The notes under the pieces: generated by a model | What the model was told of the DNA's origin: nothing | The model's database searches: none | What the model saw: the letters and a program-made list of their open reading frames with translations, nothing else | Shown: positions 10,646-17,912 of the stretch, piece after piece | Position numbering within the stretch: the first letter of the stretch is position 1 | Layout: every line of letters starts with the position of its first letter | DNA from: Anaerolineales bacterium | GTDB lineage: Bacteria > Chloroflexota > Anaerolineae > Anaerolineales > Villigracilaceae | NCBI GenBank assembly: GCA_014860745.1 | Contig: JACZJC010000021.1 | Coordinates: forward strand, 1-64,000 | Direction: 5' to 3' | DNA: 64,000 nt | Program-made: the position numbers and the translations under genes

Positions 10646-11687
10646 AATCACTGAGCAAATACGCCATGATCCAATTTGTCGTCGCATTCAGCCCGTCCAT
10701 GTGGGCGCGTTCGTAATTGTGCGAGGCGTCGATGCCCGGGCCGATGAGAGACAAAGACACGTCACCGCCTGCGCGCCAAAACGCTTCGCCGTCCGAACCA
10801 TAAAACGGATACACATCCGTTTTATAGGGAATGCCGTGCTTCTCTGCAATGGCTCGCAGTTTTTTATTTAATCCCTCATGGTATGGACCGCCGCTGTCCT
10901 TGATGCACAAGGTCGCGTGGAATTCATCTGACTCCTGCCCTTCGCCGACGACAGCCATATCCACTGAAATCAATTCCGCAACTTCGGATGGAATTCCTGC
11001 GGATGCGCCGTGACCGACCTCTTCATAATTGGAAACGTGGAAATATACGCTTCGTGCCGGACTTTGGCCTGATTCCACCATCGACTTGATCGCCGCTACA
11101 AGATTTGCCACGCAAGCCTTGTCATCGAGGAACCGCGAGCGGATGAATCCATTCGTCACCTCGGTGCGGGTATCGAAAGCCACGCAATCGCCGATTTTGA
11201 TTCCAAGTGCGCGGGTTTCTTTTTCAGAGGTCGTGCGTGCATCCAGGCGGACTTCCAAATGCTTGTCATCGCGCGGAATATCCGCCCCGTTGTGAATGTG
11301 ACCGGATGCCACGTCGATCAACACCGACCCGCGAACCTTATCACCTTTCGAAGTGAACACCCACACGCCTTCTGTCTCAATGGTGGGCCATTGAATCCCG
11401 CCAATGCGGCTGAGTTTCAATCGGCCATTGCCTTTAATTTCCTTCACCACCGCGCCAAGTGTATCCACGTGCGCGGTCAATGCAACGGGCGGCGAATCAC
11501 TCTTGACTTGCCACTTTGCTACAAGCGCCCCTTTGCGAGTTCTTGATAATTCCAATTGCTTATACTTGGACAGTTCCTTCTCCACAAACCCAATCGCGGG
11601 TTCTGCGAATCCAGTGGGCGATGGGATGTTGAGCAGGTCAACGAGGAAGTTAATGAAATATTTTTCGTCAATTTTTGGAAGGGACAT
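10644..11687 (-). CDS. M42-family metallo-aminopeptidase (glutamyl aminopeptidase/FrvX-like)
   Basis: Cytosolic zinc or cobalt aminopeptidase that forms large tetrahedral complexes and trims peptides. The chosen start, MSLPKIDEKYF at 11685-11687, gives 347 residues, the normal family length. The frame stays open 43 codons further upstream, but that extension is translated from a dispersed repeat. Metal-site motifs are ALTAHVDTLG, FLDDKACVANLVAAI, VSNYEEVGHGAS (catalytic Glu and metal Glu) and ISVDMAVVGEG. The C-terminal part has YPFYGSDGEAFWRAGGDV and the final metal histidine in HNYERAHMDGL. The stop codon lies in another repeat. Confidence 0.9.
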   Translation of the reverse strand: MSLPKIDEKYFINFLVDLLNIPSPTGFAEPAIGFVEKELSKYKQLELSRTRKGALVAKWQVKSDSPPVALTAHVDTLGAVVKEIKGNGRLKLSRIGGIQWPTIETEGVWVFTSKGDKVRGSVLIDVASGHIHNGADIPRDDKHLEVRLDARTTSEKETRALGIKIGDCVAFDTRTEVTNGFIRSRFLDDKACVANLVAAIKSMVESGQSPARSVYFHVSNYEEVGHGASAGIPSEVAELISVDMAVVGEGQESDEFHATLCIKDSGGPYHEGLNKKLRAIAEKHGIPYKTDVYPFYGSDGEAFWRAGGDVSLSLIGPGIDASHNYERAHMDGLNATTNWIMAYLLSD

Positions 11688-11715
11688 GGAGGGTTTCCTT
11701 ATTCTATATTTCCAC

Positions 11716-11842
11716 TGGTGGTCGAGTAGGGTCGAGCCGCTTTTTGGCGAGACACGTATCGAGACCACAATTTTAAGTTTCATACAAACTTGGCGGCCTC
11801 GATATGCCCTTCGCAAAGGACGCTCAAGCTACTCGACCACCA
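11716..11842. repeat. 127-bp MITE-like inverted-repeat element
   Basis: Perfect 14-bp terminal arms, TGGTGGTCGAGTAG (11716-11729) and CTACTCGACCACCA (11829-11842), enclose further inverted segments (ACGTATCGAGACC; GCGGCCTCGATATG). It has no coding capacity of its own and fills the gap between the peptidase and the thioesterase. No target-site duplication was evident by eye. Confidence 0.7.
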
Positions 11843-11850
11843 GAGTAACA

Positions 11851-12270
11851 TTACAAACCTTCAAATGCCTTTATCTTCTCGCGCCATTCGTGAGGGATGT
11901 TGATGGTCTTTTCCTCTTTGTAGTCATACGTCACCATCACAACTTCCCCTTTGGCTAGCTCCTTGCCTGTCTTCGCGTCCGCGATATTCTGCGCCCACGT
12001 CATGGACTTGTTTCCCATTTTCAAAACATGAACCCCAACTTTGACACGTTCTCCAAAATAAACGGGTGCAAGATAGGTGATGTGAATATCCGCCAGAATT
12101 ACGCCGATCTCCATGAACGATTGGTCTTTCGTGAACAATCCCAATTCGATCATGTAGGCAATGCGCGCCTGCTCGAAGTACGTCAGGTGTTTTGCATTAT
12201 TTACATGTCCCTGCGGGTCCAAATCCCCGTAGCGGACTTCGGTCGGGTGGAAGAATTTGTAGTCGGCCAT
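11851..12270 (-). CDS. Acyl-CoA thioesterase, 4HBT (YbgC/FadM) family
   Basis: Hot-dog-fold thioesterase of 139 residues that hydrolyses acyl-CoA or acyl-ACP thioesters. The N-terminal catalytic segment VRYGDLDPQGHVNNAKHLTYFEQARI (residues 13-38) carries the family's catalytic aspartate (Asp18) in DxQGHVNN. The rest of the domain (ILADIHITYLAPVYFGERVKVGVHVLKMGNKSMTW) is also typical. The ATG has no Shine-Dalgarno sequence and sits 6 bases from a perfect TATAAT, so the mRNA is probably leaderless. It is divergent from the DUF951 gene. The preferred acyl substrate is unknown. Confidence 0.88.
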   Translation of the reverse strand: MADYKFFHPTEVRYGDLDPQGHVNNAKHLTYFEQARIAYMIELGLFTKDQSFMEIGVILADIHITYLAPVYFGERVKVGVHVLKMGNKSMTWAQNIADAKTGKELAKGEVVMVTYDYKEEKTINIPHEWREKIKAFEGL

Positions 12271-12282
12271 GGCGGGATTATA
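12271..12282 (-). promoter_or_regulatory. -10 box of a probably leaderless thioesterase transcript
   Basis: On the minus strand TATAAT (12282-12277) is followed by CCCGCC and then the ATG. Initiation at the usual distance would start the RNA at or beside the start codon. No strong -35 was found. Confidence 0.55.
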
Positions 12283-12309
12283 TATGATATTTCATGGCAT
12301 GGGCGGCGG

Positions 12310-12322
12310 TATAATCCTGCAC
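12310..12322 (+). promoter_or_regulatory. -10 box of a probably leaderless DUF951 transcript
   Basis: TATAAT (12310-12315) is followed by CCTGCAC and the ATG at 12323, with no Shine-Dalgarno sequence between them. It mirrors the divergent minus-strand promoter only 28 bases away. Confidence 0.55.
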
Positions 12323-12541
12323 ATGCTTCCAGATCTGCAAATGAACGATCATTTGCGTTTGCGCAAACCTCATCCCTGCGGCTCCTATGAGTGGACGGTG
12401 GTGCGTCTCGGCGCGGATATTGGCCTGGAATGCAAGGGGTGCGGTCATCGCGTAATGTTGACAAGGCGGGAACTCGCGAAGCGCTTGAAAGTAAATTTGA
12501 CACCTCACGAAGAAAACAAAACAGACCCACAAGATATGTAG
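12323..12541 (+). CDS. DUF951 family protein
   Basis: A 72-residue protein matching the small DUF951 family, whose function is not established. The characteristic core RKPHPCGSYEWTVVRLGADI is followed by LECKGCGHRVMLTRREL. Its three cysteines (one in HPCG and two in CKGC) are positioned like a partial metal-binding knuckle, as is usual for the family. An ATG at 12323 is chosen over an in-frame ATG at 12269 because it matches family length and lies 7 bases from a TATAAT. A second candidate ATG is at 12341. A GT4 gene follows 21 bp later behind a good ribosome binding site. Confidence 0.85.
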   Translation: MLPDLQMNDHLRLRKPHPCGSYEWTVVRLGADIGLECKGCGHRVMLTRRELAKRLKVNLTPHEENKTDPQDM

Positions 12542-12562
12542 GGTCTTCATCGAGGAGATTTT

Positions 12563-13882
12563 ATGGAATCACAGCACACAGACCAGCAGCTTCCCATTGG
12601 CTCGCTTCGTATTGGCTTGTTCACAGATACCTACGCGCCGCAGGTGAACGGCGTTTCGATTTCTCTGCAATTGGTCTCGGAGGGACTTAAGAGTCGTGGA
12701 CATCAGGTCACCATATTTGCGCCGAAGTTTCCCGGGTACAAGGATGACCAACCGAATGTGATGCGCCTGCCCTCGCTCAAATATTTGAACAATCCGCCGA
12801 TCTATGTGGCGGTGCTGGGTACGCCGCGCTCCACCTGGTCGCTGACCCGCAGGCACTTTGATGTACTGCACGCGCACAGCCCGTTGAGCGTGGGGCTGCT
12901 GGCCTATCTTACAGCCTCCACCAAGCGCCTGCCGTTGATCTATACCTATCACACCTCCATCACGGATTACACTCATTATGTCAAATTCATCGGTGGGACG
13001 CGGGTGATGAAGTACGCAGCACGCTGGTTCAGTTCGGCATCCACCAATCTCGGCGATCAGATCGTGGTGCCATCACCCAAATTCCAACGCTTGTTACTTG
13101 CACAGAAGATCAGCAGCCCGATCACTGTCATTCCAAATGGGATCGATCTGAGTAGTTTCAAGGCCGCGAAAAAGCCCGGTAGTCTGCGAAACAGACTGGG
13201 GATTAAGCCCGAGGCGCCGATTCTCCTCACGGTTGGCCGCATGGACCCGGAAAAACGTCTCGATTTCATTGTGGATGCGTTTGCCATTCTGTCTCAGAAA
13301 ACCCCCAATGCCCATTTGGTATTTGCCGGGGATGGAAGCGCGCGCAAGGGACTCGAATCCAAGGTGAGCGAGACCAGCGTAAAAGAACGCATCCACTTTT
13401 TAGGAATGGTGGTTCGCGCGGAACTGCCGAATGTTTTACATGATGCAGACTTGTTTTTATCCGCATCAACGACAGAGGTGCATCCCATTTCGGTGATCGA
13501 AGCGATTGCATCGGGCAAGCCACTGGTGGCGGTGGAGGATGAAGCCTTCGAAGGCATGATCGAAAACGACCGCAACGGTTATATGGTTCCGCTGGATGCG
13601 CGGGTATTTGCCGATACAGTCGCAGGCCTGCTGGCAGACCGCGAAAAGCTGGAACGCTTTGGAAGACATTCCATGGCCTTGAGCGAGAAATATTCCATCG
13701 AAGGCCAGGTACAGGCGCTGGAGAAATTGTATTTGGAAGCCATCCTGCAAAACTGGCGTGGTAATTTTTTCCAACGGATGATCTCGAGCAATATGAGCAG
13801 TATGAATAAAATCCCAACGCGCATCAATCGCATGATCCGCACCGAGATCGGGAAAATGATGCCGGGCAGAAAGAAAAAATAA
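12563..13882 (+). CDS. GT4 glycosyltransferase, probably diacylglycerol glucosyl-/mannosyltransferase-like
   Basis: GT-B glycosyltransferase of 439 residues. The N-terminal acceptor domain reads GLFTDTYAPQVNGVSISLQLVSEGL and later YHTSITDYTHYVKFIGG, close to enzymes that glycosylate diacylglycerol or phosphatidylinositol. The donor domain starts near residue 213 (ILLTVGRMDPEKRLDF). The EX7E-type segment is STTEVHPISVIEAIASGKPLV, and the C-terminal tail is basic (IGKMMPGRKKK), suiting peripheral membrane attachment. GGAG precedes the ATG. Lipid glycosylation is inferred from family resemblance only. Confidence 0.82.
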   Translation: MESQHTDQQLPIGSLRIGLFTDTYAPQVNGVSISLQLVSEGLKSRGHQVTIFAPKFPGYKDDQPNVMRLPSLKYLNNPPIYVAVLGTPRSTWSLTRRHFDVLHAHSPLSVGLLAYLTASTKRLPLIYTYHTSITDYTHYVKFIGGTRVMKYAARWFSSASTNLGDQIVVPSPKFQRLLLAQKISSPITVIPNGIDLSSFKAAKKPGSLRNRLGIKPEAPILLTVGRMDPEKRLDFIVDAFAILSQKTPNAHLVFAGDGSARKGLESKVSETSVKERIHFLGMVVRAELPNVLHDADLFLSASTTEVHPISVIEAIASGKPLVAVEDEAFEGMIENDRNGYMVPLDARVFADTVAGLLADREKLERFGRHSMALSEKYSIEGQVQALEKLYLEAILQNWRGNFFQRMISSNMSSMNKIPTRINRMIRTEIGKMMPGRKKK

Positions 13883-14012
13883 AATACTTTGTACTCGGAC
13901 GATCCGGAGTGTGCGTTAAAGATGAAACGCCCGTGAATCCTATACTGAGTCAGCCAAAGTAACCGTGTTCAAAACCTGCACGGATTTTCTGAGGTTGGAA
14001 TTGGGGGCGGTG

Positions 14013-14018
14013 TATAAT
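14013..14018 (+). promoter_or_regulatory. -10 box ahead of tsaE
   Basis: TATAAT lies 9 bases before the ATG at 14028, so the 5' leader would be only about 2-3 bases. The -35 region is poor. This is the likely promoter of the tsaE-tsaB-rimI-UDG run. Confidence 0.5.
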
Positions 14019-14027
14019 TCTGAGGCC

Positions 14028-14525
14028 ATGCCAATTTTAGACGCACACATGCTGGAGTTTTTCAGCCGCAGCCCGGAGCAGACGCGCCGCATTGGCATGC
14101 GTCTTGGCGGATCACTTAAAAAAGGGGATGTGGTCTGTTTACAGGGTGAGCTTGGCGCGGGAAAAACCACTTTTGTGCAGGGGCTCGCGCAGGGCTGGGG
14201 TTCGCTCGATTCGGTTTCAAGCCCCACATTCATACTTGTCAATCAATACCGCCGCGCTGATGGCGAAAAACTTTTTCATCTCGATGCCTATCGGCTTGAT
14301 TCAGTGCCGGAGGCTGAGGAACTCGATCTTGATTCCATGCTGGCAGAAGGGGCGCTTCTCATTGAATGGCCGGAGCGTTTGGGCAATTTGATTCCCGCAG
14401 AAAATCTATGGATCAACCTCGATCATATTGCCGATGAGCATCGCCAGATGAATTTCAAAGCGAACGGCAGACGCTTTGACGATCTTCTGGACGGCGTCCG
14501 TCATGCCATGGTGGGAGGCGCGTGA
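14028..14525 (+). CDS. tsaE: tRNA threonylcarbamoyladenosine biosynthesis ATPase TsaE
   Basis: ATPase partner of TsaB and TsaD in making the t6A37 modification of ANN-decoding tRNAs. The 165-residue protein has Walker A GELGAGKT at 40-47 and the family segments SSPTFILVNQY and LFHLDAYRLDS. ILIEWPERLG follows near residue 112. The start at 14028 is supported by the TATAAT upstream; ATG at 14049 is a possible alternative. The gene overlaps the next one (tsaB) at the stop codon. tsaD is not in the window. Confidence 0.93.
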   Translation: MPILDAHMLEFFSRSPEQTRRIGMRLGGSLKKGDVVCLQGELGAGKTTFVQGLAQGWGSLDSVSSPTFILVNQYRRADGEKLFHLDAYRLDSVPEAEELDLDSMLAEGALLIEWPERLGNLIPAENLWINLDHIADEHRQMNFKANGRRFDDLLDGVRHAMVGGA

Positions 14526-15190
14526 TGCTGCTGGCTGTCGATACTTCCACCGCGCAGGTGGGATTGGCTTTATATGACGGAGCCCAGGTTCTGGGCGAGA
14601 TGATTTGGACGACCCGCCAACATCATACAACCGAATTGGCACCGGCTCTTTCCGGACTTTTGAATCGGTCGGCGGTTTCGATGGATATGGTCAGCGCTTT
14701 GGCAGTTGCCATTGGACCGGGTTCGTTCACGAGTTTGCGAGTCGGGCTGTCTTTGGTAAAAGGAATCGCCTTTGCGCGCCGCCTGCCCGTTGTGGGCATT
14801 CCAACTCTTGATATCATTGCGGCGGCCCAGCCTTTGGCAAAGCATCCACTCGTGGCGCTGCTGCAAGCCGGGCGGACGCGAATCGCTTTCAGCCTGTATC
14901 AAAGCCAGAAGAAAGAGTGGCAGGCCGAGGGTCCCATACGAAGCGGTACGTTGGCTGAATTGTTGAAGGAGATCGAGAGTCCAACCATCATCGCGGGTGA
15001 AGTAACCGCCGAGGAACGAAAGAAGATATCGAAAAATAAAAATATTTTGCTGGCCTCGCCGGTGAATTGTGTGCGCCGCCCAGCTGTTCTGGCGGAACTT
15101 GCGTGGGCGCGCTGGCAGAATCAACAAGTGGACGATGCGGCCTCGCTTGCGCCCATCTATTTACATGTAGCCGGGACACCGATCCAATAG
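14525..15190 (+). CDS. tsaB: tRNA threonylcarbamoyladenosine biosynthesis protein TsaB
   Basis: Non-catalytic ASKHA-fold partner of TsaD in t6A synthesis. The 221-residue protein starts MLLAVDTSTAQVGLALYD and has the family's core VAIGPGSFTSLRVGLSLVKGIAFA with PVVGIPTLD. The ATG at 14525 overlaps the tsaE stop by one base (TGATG); a GTG at 14522 is a near-equal alternative. The order tsaE-tsaB-rimI is conserved in many bacteria and supports the call. Confidence 0.93.
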   Translation: MLLAVDTSTAQVGLALYDGAQVLGEMIWTTRQHHTTELAPALSGLLNRSAVSMDMVSALAVAIGPGSFTSLRVGLSLVKGIAFARRLPVVGIPTLDIIAAAQPLAKHPLVALLQAGRTRIAFSLYQSQKKEWQAEGPIRSGTLAELLKEIESPTIIAGEVTAEERKKISKNKNILLASPVNCVRRPAVLAELAWARWQNQQVDDAASLAPIYLHVAGTPIQ

Positions 15191-15239
15191 GCCTGACGGG
15201 TCTCAAGGAGTATCGGATTAACAGAAAGAATTTTCGTTC

Positions 15240-15731
15240 ATGAACGGCCGTTTATCGAACAACTCTGAAGACCTGTCCGGTATGGTCATTCGCAAAATGA
15301 CACTGGAGGATTTCGATCAGGTGGTTGCCATCGATCAATTGTCCTTCAGCCTGCCGTGGCCGGCGCGTTCCTTTCGTTTCGAGTTGACGGATAACCCGGC
15401 TTCACGCTGCTGGGTGACGGAGTTGGACGGGCGCGTGGTGGGAATGCTGGTGGCATGGTTGATCGTGGATGAGATTCACATTGCCACGATTGCGACCCAT
15501 CCGGATTTTCGCGGCCGCGGCATCGGCAGGAATTTGCTTTCTCATGCGCTGCGCTCGGCCATGGATGAGGGAGTCGTGAAATCGTTTTTGGAAGTGCGCG
15601 AGAGCAATGAAGTTGCGCGGAAGATGTATCGAAGTTTTGGGTTCATGGAAGACGGCCGCCGCAAGGAATATTACAAGGACAATGGCGAGGATGCCATTTT
15701 GATGTCGCTGAATCATTTGCCCGGAGGATAG
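15240..15731 (+). CDS. rimI: Ribosomal-protein-alanine N-acetyltransferase RimI-like (GNAT)
   Basis: GNAT acetyltransferase of 163 residues. It has the acetyl-CoA binding motif IATHPDFRGRGIGRNLL near residues 84-100 and the RimI-typical LEVRESNEVARKMYRSFGFMEDGRRKEYYKDNGEDAILM. The position directly after tsaE-tsaB is the usual one for rimI. The N-terminal 14 residues lack similarity, so the true start may be the second methionine (MVIRKM, 15282). Like many RimI homologues outside enterics, its protein substrate is not certain. Confidence 0.85.
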   Translation: MNGRLSNNSEDLSGMVIRKMTLEDFDQVVAIDQLSFSLPWPARSFRFELTDNPASRCWVTELDGRVVGMLVAWLIVDEIHIATIATHPDFRGRGIGRNLLSHALRSAMDEGVVKSFLEVRESNEVARKMYRSFGFMEDGRRKEYYKDNGEDAILMSLNHLPGG

Positions 15732-16379
15732 ATGACCGCCGAAGAGACGCTTGCTAAAATTGCGAAGGATGTGTCTGTTTGCACAAAATGTGCGCTGCAT
15801 GAAGGACGGAAAAAATCCGTGCCGGGGGATGGTCCCGCCGACGCGGAGATCATGTTCATTGGCGAAGGGCCGGGCTTTCACGAGAACGAACAGGGACATC
15901 CCTTTGTGGGTGCGGCCGGCAAATTTTTGGATCAACTGCTGGCGCAGGCAAACGTCACCCGCGCGGAGGTGTTCATTGGCAATGTGGTGAAATGCCGTCC
16001 GCCCGGCAACCGCGACCCGTTGCCCGATGAATTGGCGGCCTGTGATCTTCATCTTGAAGCACAGATTCAGGCCATTAATCCGAGTATCATTGTGACGCTT
16101 GGCCGTTTTTCGATGAACAAGTTCATCCCCGGCGCGAAGATTAGCACGGTCCACGGGCAGATGCGGAAGGTGGGCGAGCGCTTTGTCATTCCGATGTTCC
16201 ATCCCGCGGCAGCGCTGCACCAGGCGGCGTTGAAACCGTCCATCCTGGCGGATTTTGCGAAACTGCCCGACCAATTGAATGAAGTGCGCGCCGCGCTGGG
16301 TAGGAAAGTTGTAGTTCAAAAGAAGAAGGAAGCGGTTGTTCAGCAGGATGAAAAGCCGAAGCAGTTGAGTATGTTCTAA
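15732..16379 (+). CDS. Family 4 uracil-DNA glycosylase with a C-terminal sliding-clamp motif
   Basis: Fe-S uracil-DNA glycosylase that starts base-excision repair of deaminated cytosine. The 215-residue protein has the N-terminal cluster cysteines CTKC (17-20). The active-site motif GEGPGFHENEQGHPFVGAAG follows at about 44-63, then VVKCRPPGNRDP (third cysteine), a further cysteine in LAACDLHL, and the C-terminal HPAAAL motif. The last five residues, QLSMF, match the QL(S/D)LF beta-clamp binding motif at the end of a charged tail. The gene begins directly after the rimI stop. Confidence 0.92.
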   Translation: MTAEETLAKIAKDVSVCTKCALHEGRKKSVPGDGPADAEIMFIGEGPGFHENEQGHPFVGAAGKFLDQLLAQANVTRAEVFIGNVVKCRPPGNRDPLPDELAACDLHLEAQIQAINPSIIVTLGRFSMNKFIPGAKISTVHGQMRKVGERFVIPMFHPAAALHQAALKPSILADFAKLPDQLNEVRAALGRKVVVQKKKEAVVQQDEKPKQLSMF

Positions 16380-16385
16380 ATTGTC

Positions 16386-16483
16386 ATTGCGAGGAGCGCT
16401 CTTGTTCTTGCGACGAAGCAATCTCAAAATTTTAAGGGGATTGCTTCGGGGTTTCGACGCTACCGCGTCTCAACCCTCGCAAT
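16386..16483. repeat. Nested inverted-repeat element upstream of wbpA
   Basis: Outer arms ATTGCGAGG (16386-16394) and CCTCGCAAT (16475-16483), and inner arms CGAAGCAATC (16414-16423) and GATTGCTTCG (16439-16448), are all perfect. The type (TTGCGAGGAGC...GAAGCAATCTC) is common between genes in several phyla. It fills the gap ahead of the polysaccharide locus. Confidence 0.7.
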
Positions 16484-16502
16484 TACAAGCAAAAAGGAAA
16501 AA

Positions 16503-17825
16503 ATGTCAACAAAAGAAATTCTCGTAAAAAAACTGAAAGATAAATCTGCAAAGGTCGCCATTCTTGGGTTGGGGTATGTCGGCCTGCCGCTCGCAGTTGT
16601 ATTTGGTGAGGCAGGATTCCATGTCACAGGTGTGGACCCGGACAAACGTAAGATCGATGCGTTGAAAGAAGGGAAGTCTTATATCCCGGATGTGAAATCG
16701 GAAATCGTTGCGAAGCTCGTCAAGGACGGCCTGTTTACCGCCACAACAGATTTCTCTGTTTTGAAGGAAATGGATGCGGTCAGCATTTGCGTGCCGACTC
16801 CGCTGCGCCAGACGGGCGACCCGGATATGTCCTTCATCATTTCCGCGACAGAGGAACTGGCAAAGTACATGCACAAAGGCATGGTGGTGGTACTGGAATC
16901 CACAACGTATCCGGGCACGACCCGTGAACTGCTCCTGCCAAAATTGGGCATTGACCACAACCTAACGGTGGGCGAGGACTGGTTCCTTGCATTTTCCCCG
17001 GAGCGTGTGGACCCCGGACGCGAAGACTTTACCACCATCAATACTCCCAAGGTAGTGGGTGGCATTACCGAAGCCTGCGGCGAGGTGGCAACTGTCTGGT
17101 ATGAGGGAGCGATCAAGACGGTGCATCATGTCTCGACGGCGGAAGCGGCGGAAATGTCCAAGCTGTTGGAGAACACCTTCCGCATGATTAATATCGGCCT
17201 GGTCAATGAGCTGGCGATCATGTGCGAGCGCCTCGGCGTGGATGTGTGGGAGGTGATCGATGCCGCTGCCACGAAGCCATTCGGATTCATGAAATTTACG
17301 CCGGGTCCCGGGTTGGGCGGTCACTGCATTCCGATTGACCCGCTATATCTTTCGTGGAAGATGAAATCATTTAATTACAATGCGCGCTTCATCGAGCTGG
17401 CTTCCGAGATCAACACGAACATGCCGCGTTATGTGGTCAGCCGTGTGCTGGAAGGGATGAACGACCGCGGCAAATCGCTCAAGGGTTCGAAGGTGCTTGT
17501 GCTAGGCGTGGCCTACAAACCAGACATAGATGATGTGCGTGAATCTCCTGCGCTGGACGTGATTGGCCTCCTGCAAAAGAAGGGAGCGATCGTGGAATAT
17601 CATGATCCATATATCCCGCACATCCATCACGAATATGACGGCTGGCAGATGGACAGCGTGACAGACATGATGCAATCCGTGAAGGAATCGGATGCGGTGG
17701 TGATCGTGACCAATCACAGTGACTATAATTACAAGGCCATTATCGAAGCTGCCAAATTTGTATTTGACTCACGCAACGCGACAGGTAAATTTGGAAAGAA
17801 CAACGAAAAGGTTGAGAGACTCTAG
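16503..17825 (+). CDS. wbpA: UDP-N-acetyl-D-glucosamine 6-dehydrogenase (WbpA type)
   Basis: NAD-dependent four-electron oxidation of UDP-GlcNAc to UDP-GlcNAcA, the first step to several acetamido uronic acids. The 440-residue protein has the Rossmann motif GLGYVG at 22-27 and NAD-domain segments SICVPTPL and LESTTYPGTT. The catalytic GGHCIPIDP has Cys275. Segments VVGGITEACGEVATVWYEGA and MVFTPGPGLGG-like KFTPGPGLGG are closer to WbpA/WbpO than to UDP-glucose dehydrogenases. A good ribosome binding site (AAAAAGGA) is present. It opens the large glycan locus; wbpB, wbpD and wbpE lie 20 kb away. Confidence 0.88.
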   Translation: MSTKEILVKKLKDKSAKVAILGLGYVGLPLAVVFGEAGFHVTGVDPDKRKIDALKEGKSYIPDVKSEIVAKLVKDGLFTATTDFSVLKEMDAVSICVPTPLRQTGDPDMSFIISATEELAKYMHKGMVVVLESTTYPGTTRELLLPKLGIDHNLTVGEDWFLAFSPERVDPGREDFTTINTPKVVGGITEACGEVATVWYEGAIKTVHHVSTAEAAEMSKLLENTFRMINIGLVNELAIMCERLGVDVWEVIDAAATKPFGFMKFTPGPGLGGHCIPIDPLYLSWKMKSFNYNARFIELASEINTNMPRYVVSRVLEGMNDRGKSLKGSKVLVLGVAYKPDIDDVRESPALDVIGLLQKKGAIVEYHDPYIPHIHHEYDGWQMDSVTDMMQSVKESDAVVIVTNHSDYNYKAIIEAAKFVFDSRNATGKFGKNNEKVERL

Positions 17826-17905
17826 GTTTCAGGTTCCAGGTGTCAAGTTCCAGGTTCGATAAGCACAGACTTGACACTTGATATCTGACACATGAAACGT
17901 GGAAT
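17826..17905. repeat. Imperfect inverted repeat between wbpA and the epimerase gene
   Basis: GTGTCAAGT (17840-17848) and ACTTGACAC (17869-17877) pair, flanked by related GTTTCAGGTTCC and ATGAAACGTGG halves. The composition resembles dispersed intergenic repeats. It fills the 84-bp spacer. Confidence 0.5.
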
Positions 17906-17912
17906 TTAAAAT

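Noticed and set aside
13883-13930. Weak hairpin (ACTCGGA / TCCGGAGT) after the GT4 gene at 12563-13882
   Set aside because: The stem is imperfect and no T-tract follows, so it is not convincing as a terminator.
15402-16427. Long open frame on the minus strand (341 codons) opposite rimI and the uracil-DNA glycosylase
   Set aside because: It is antisense to two genes with clear catalytic motifs, has a low-complexity basic composition and shows no family resemblance.
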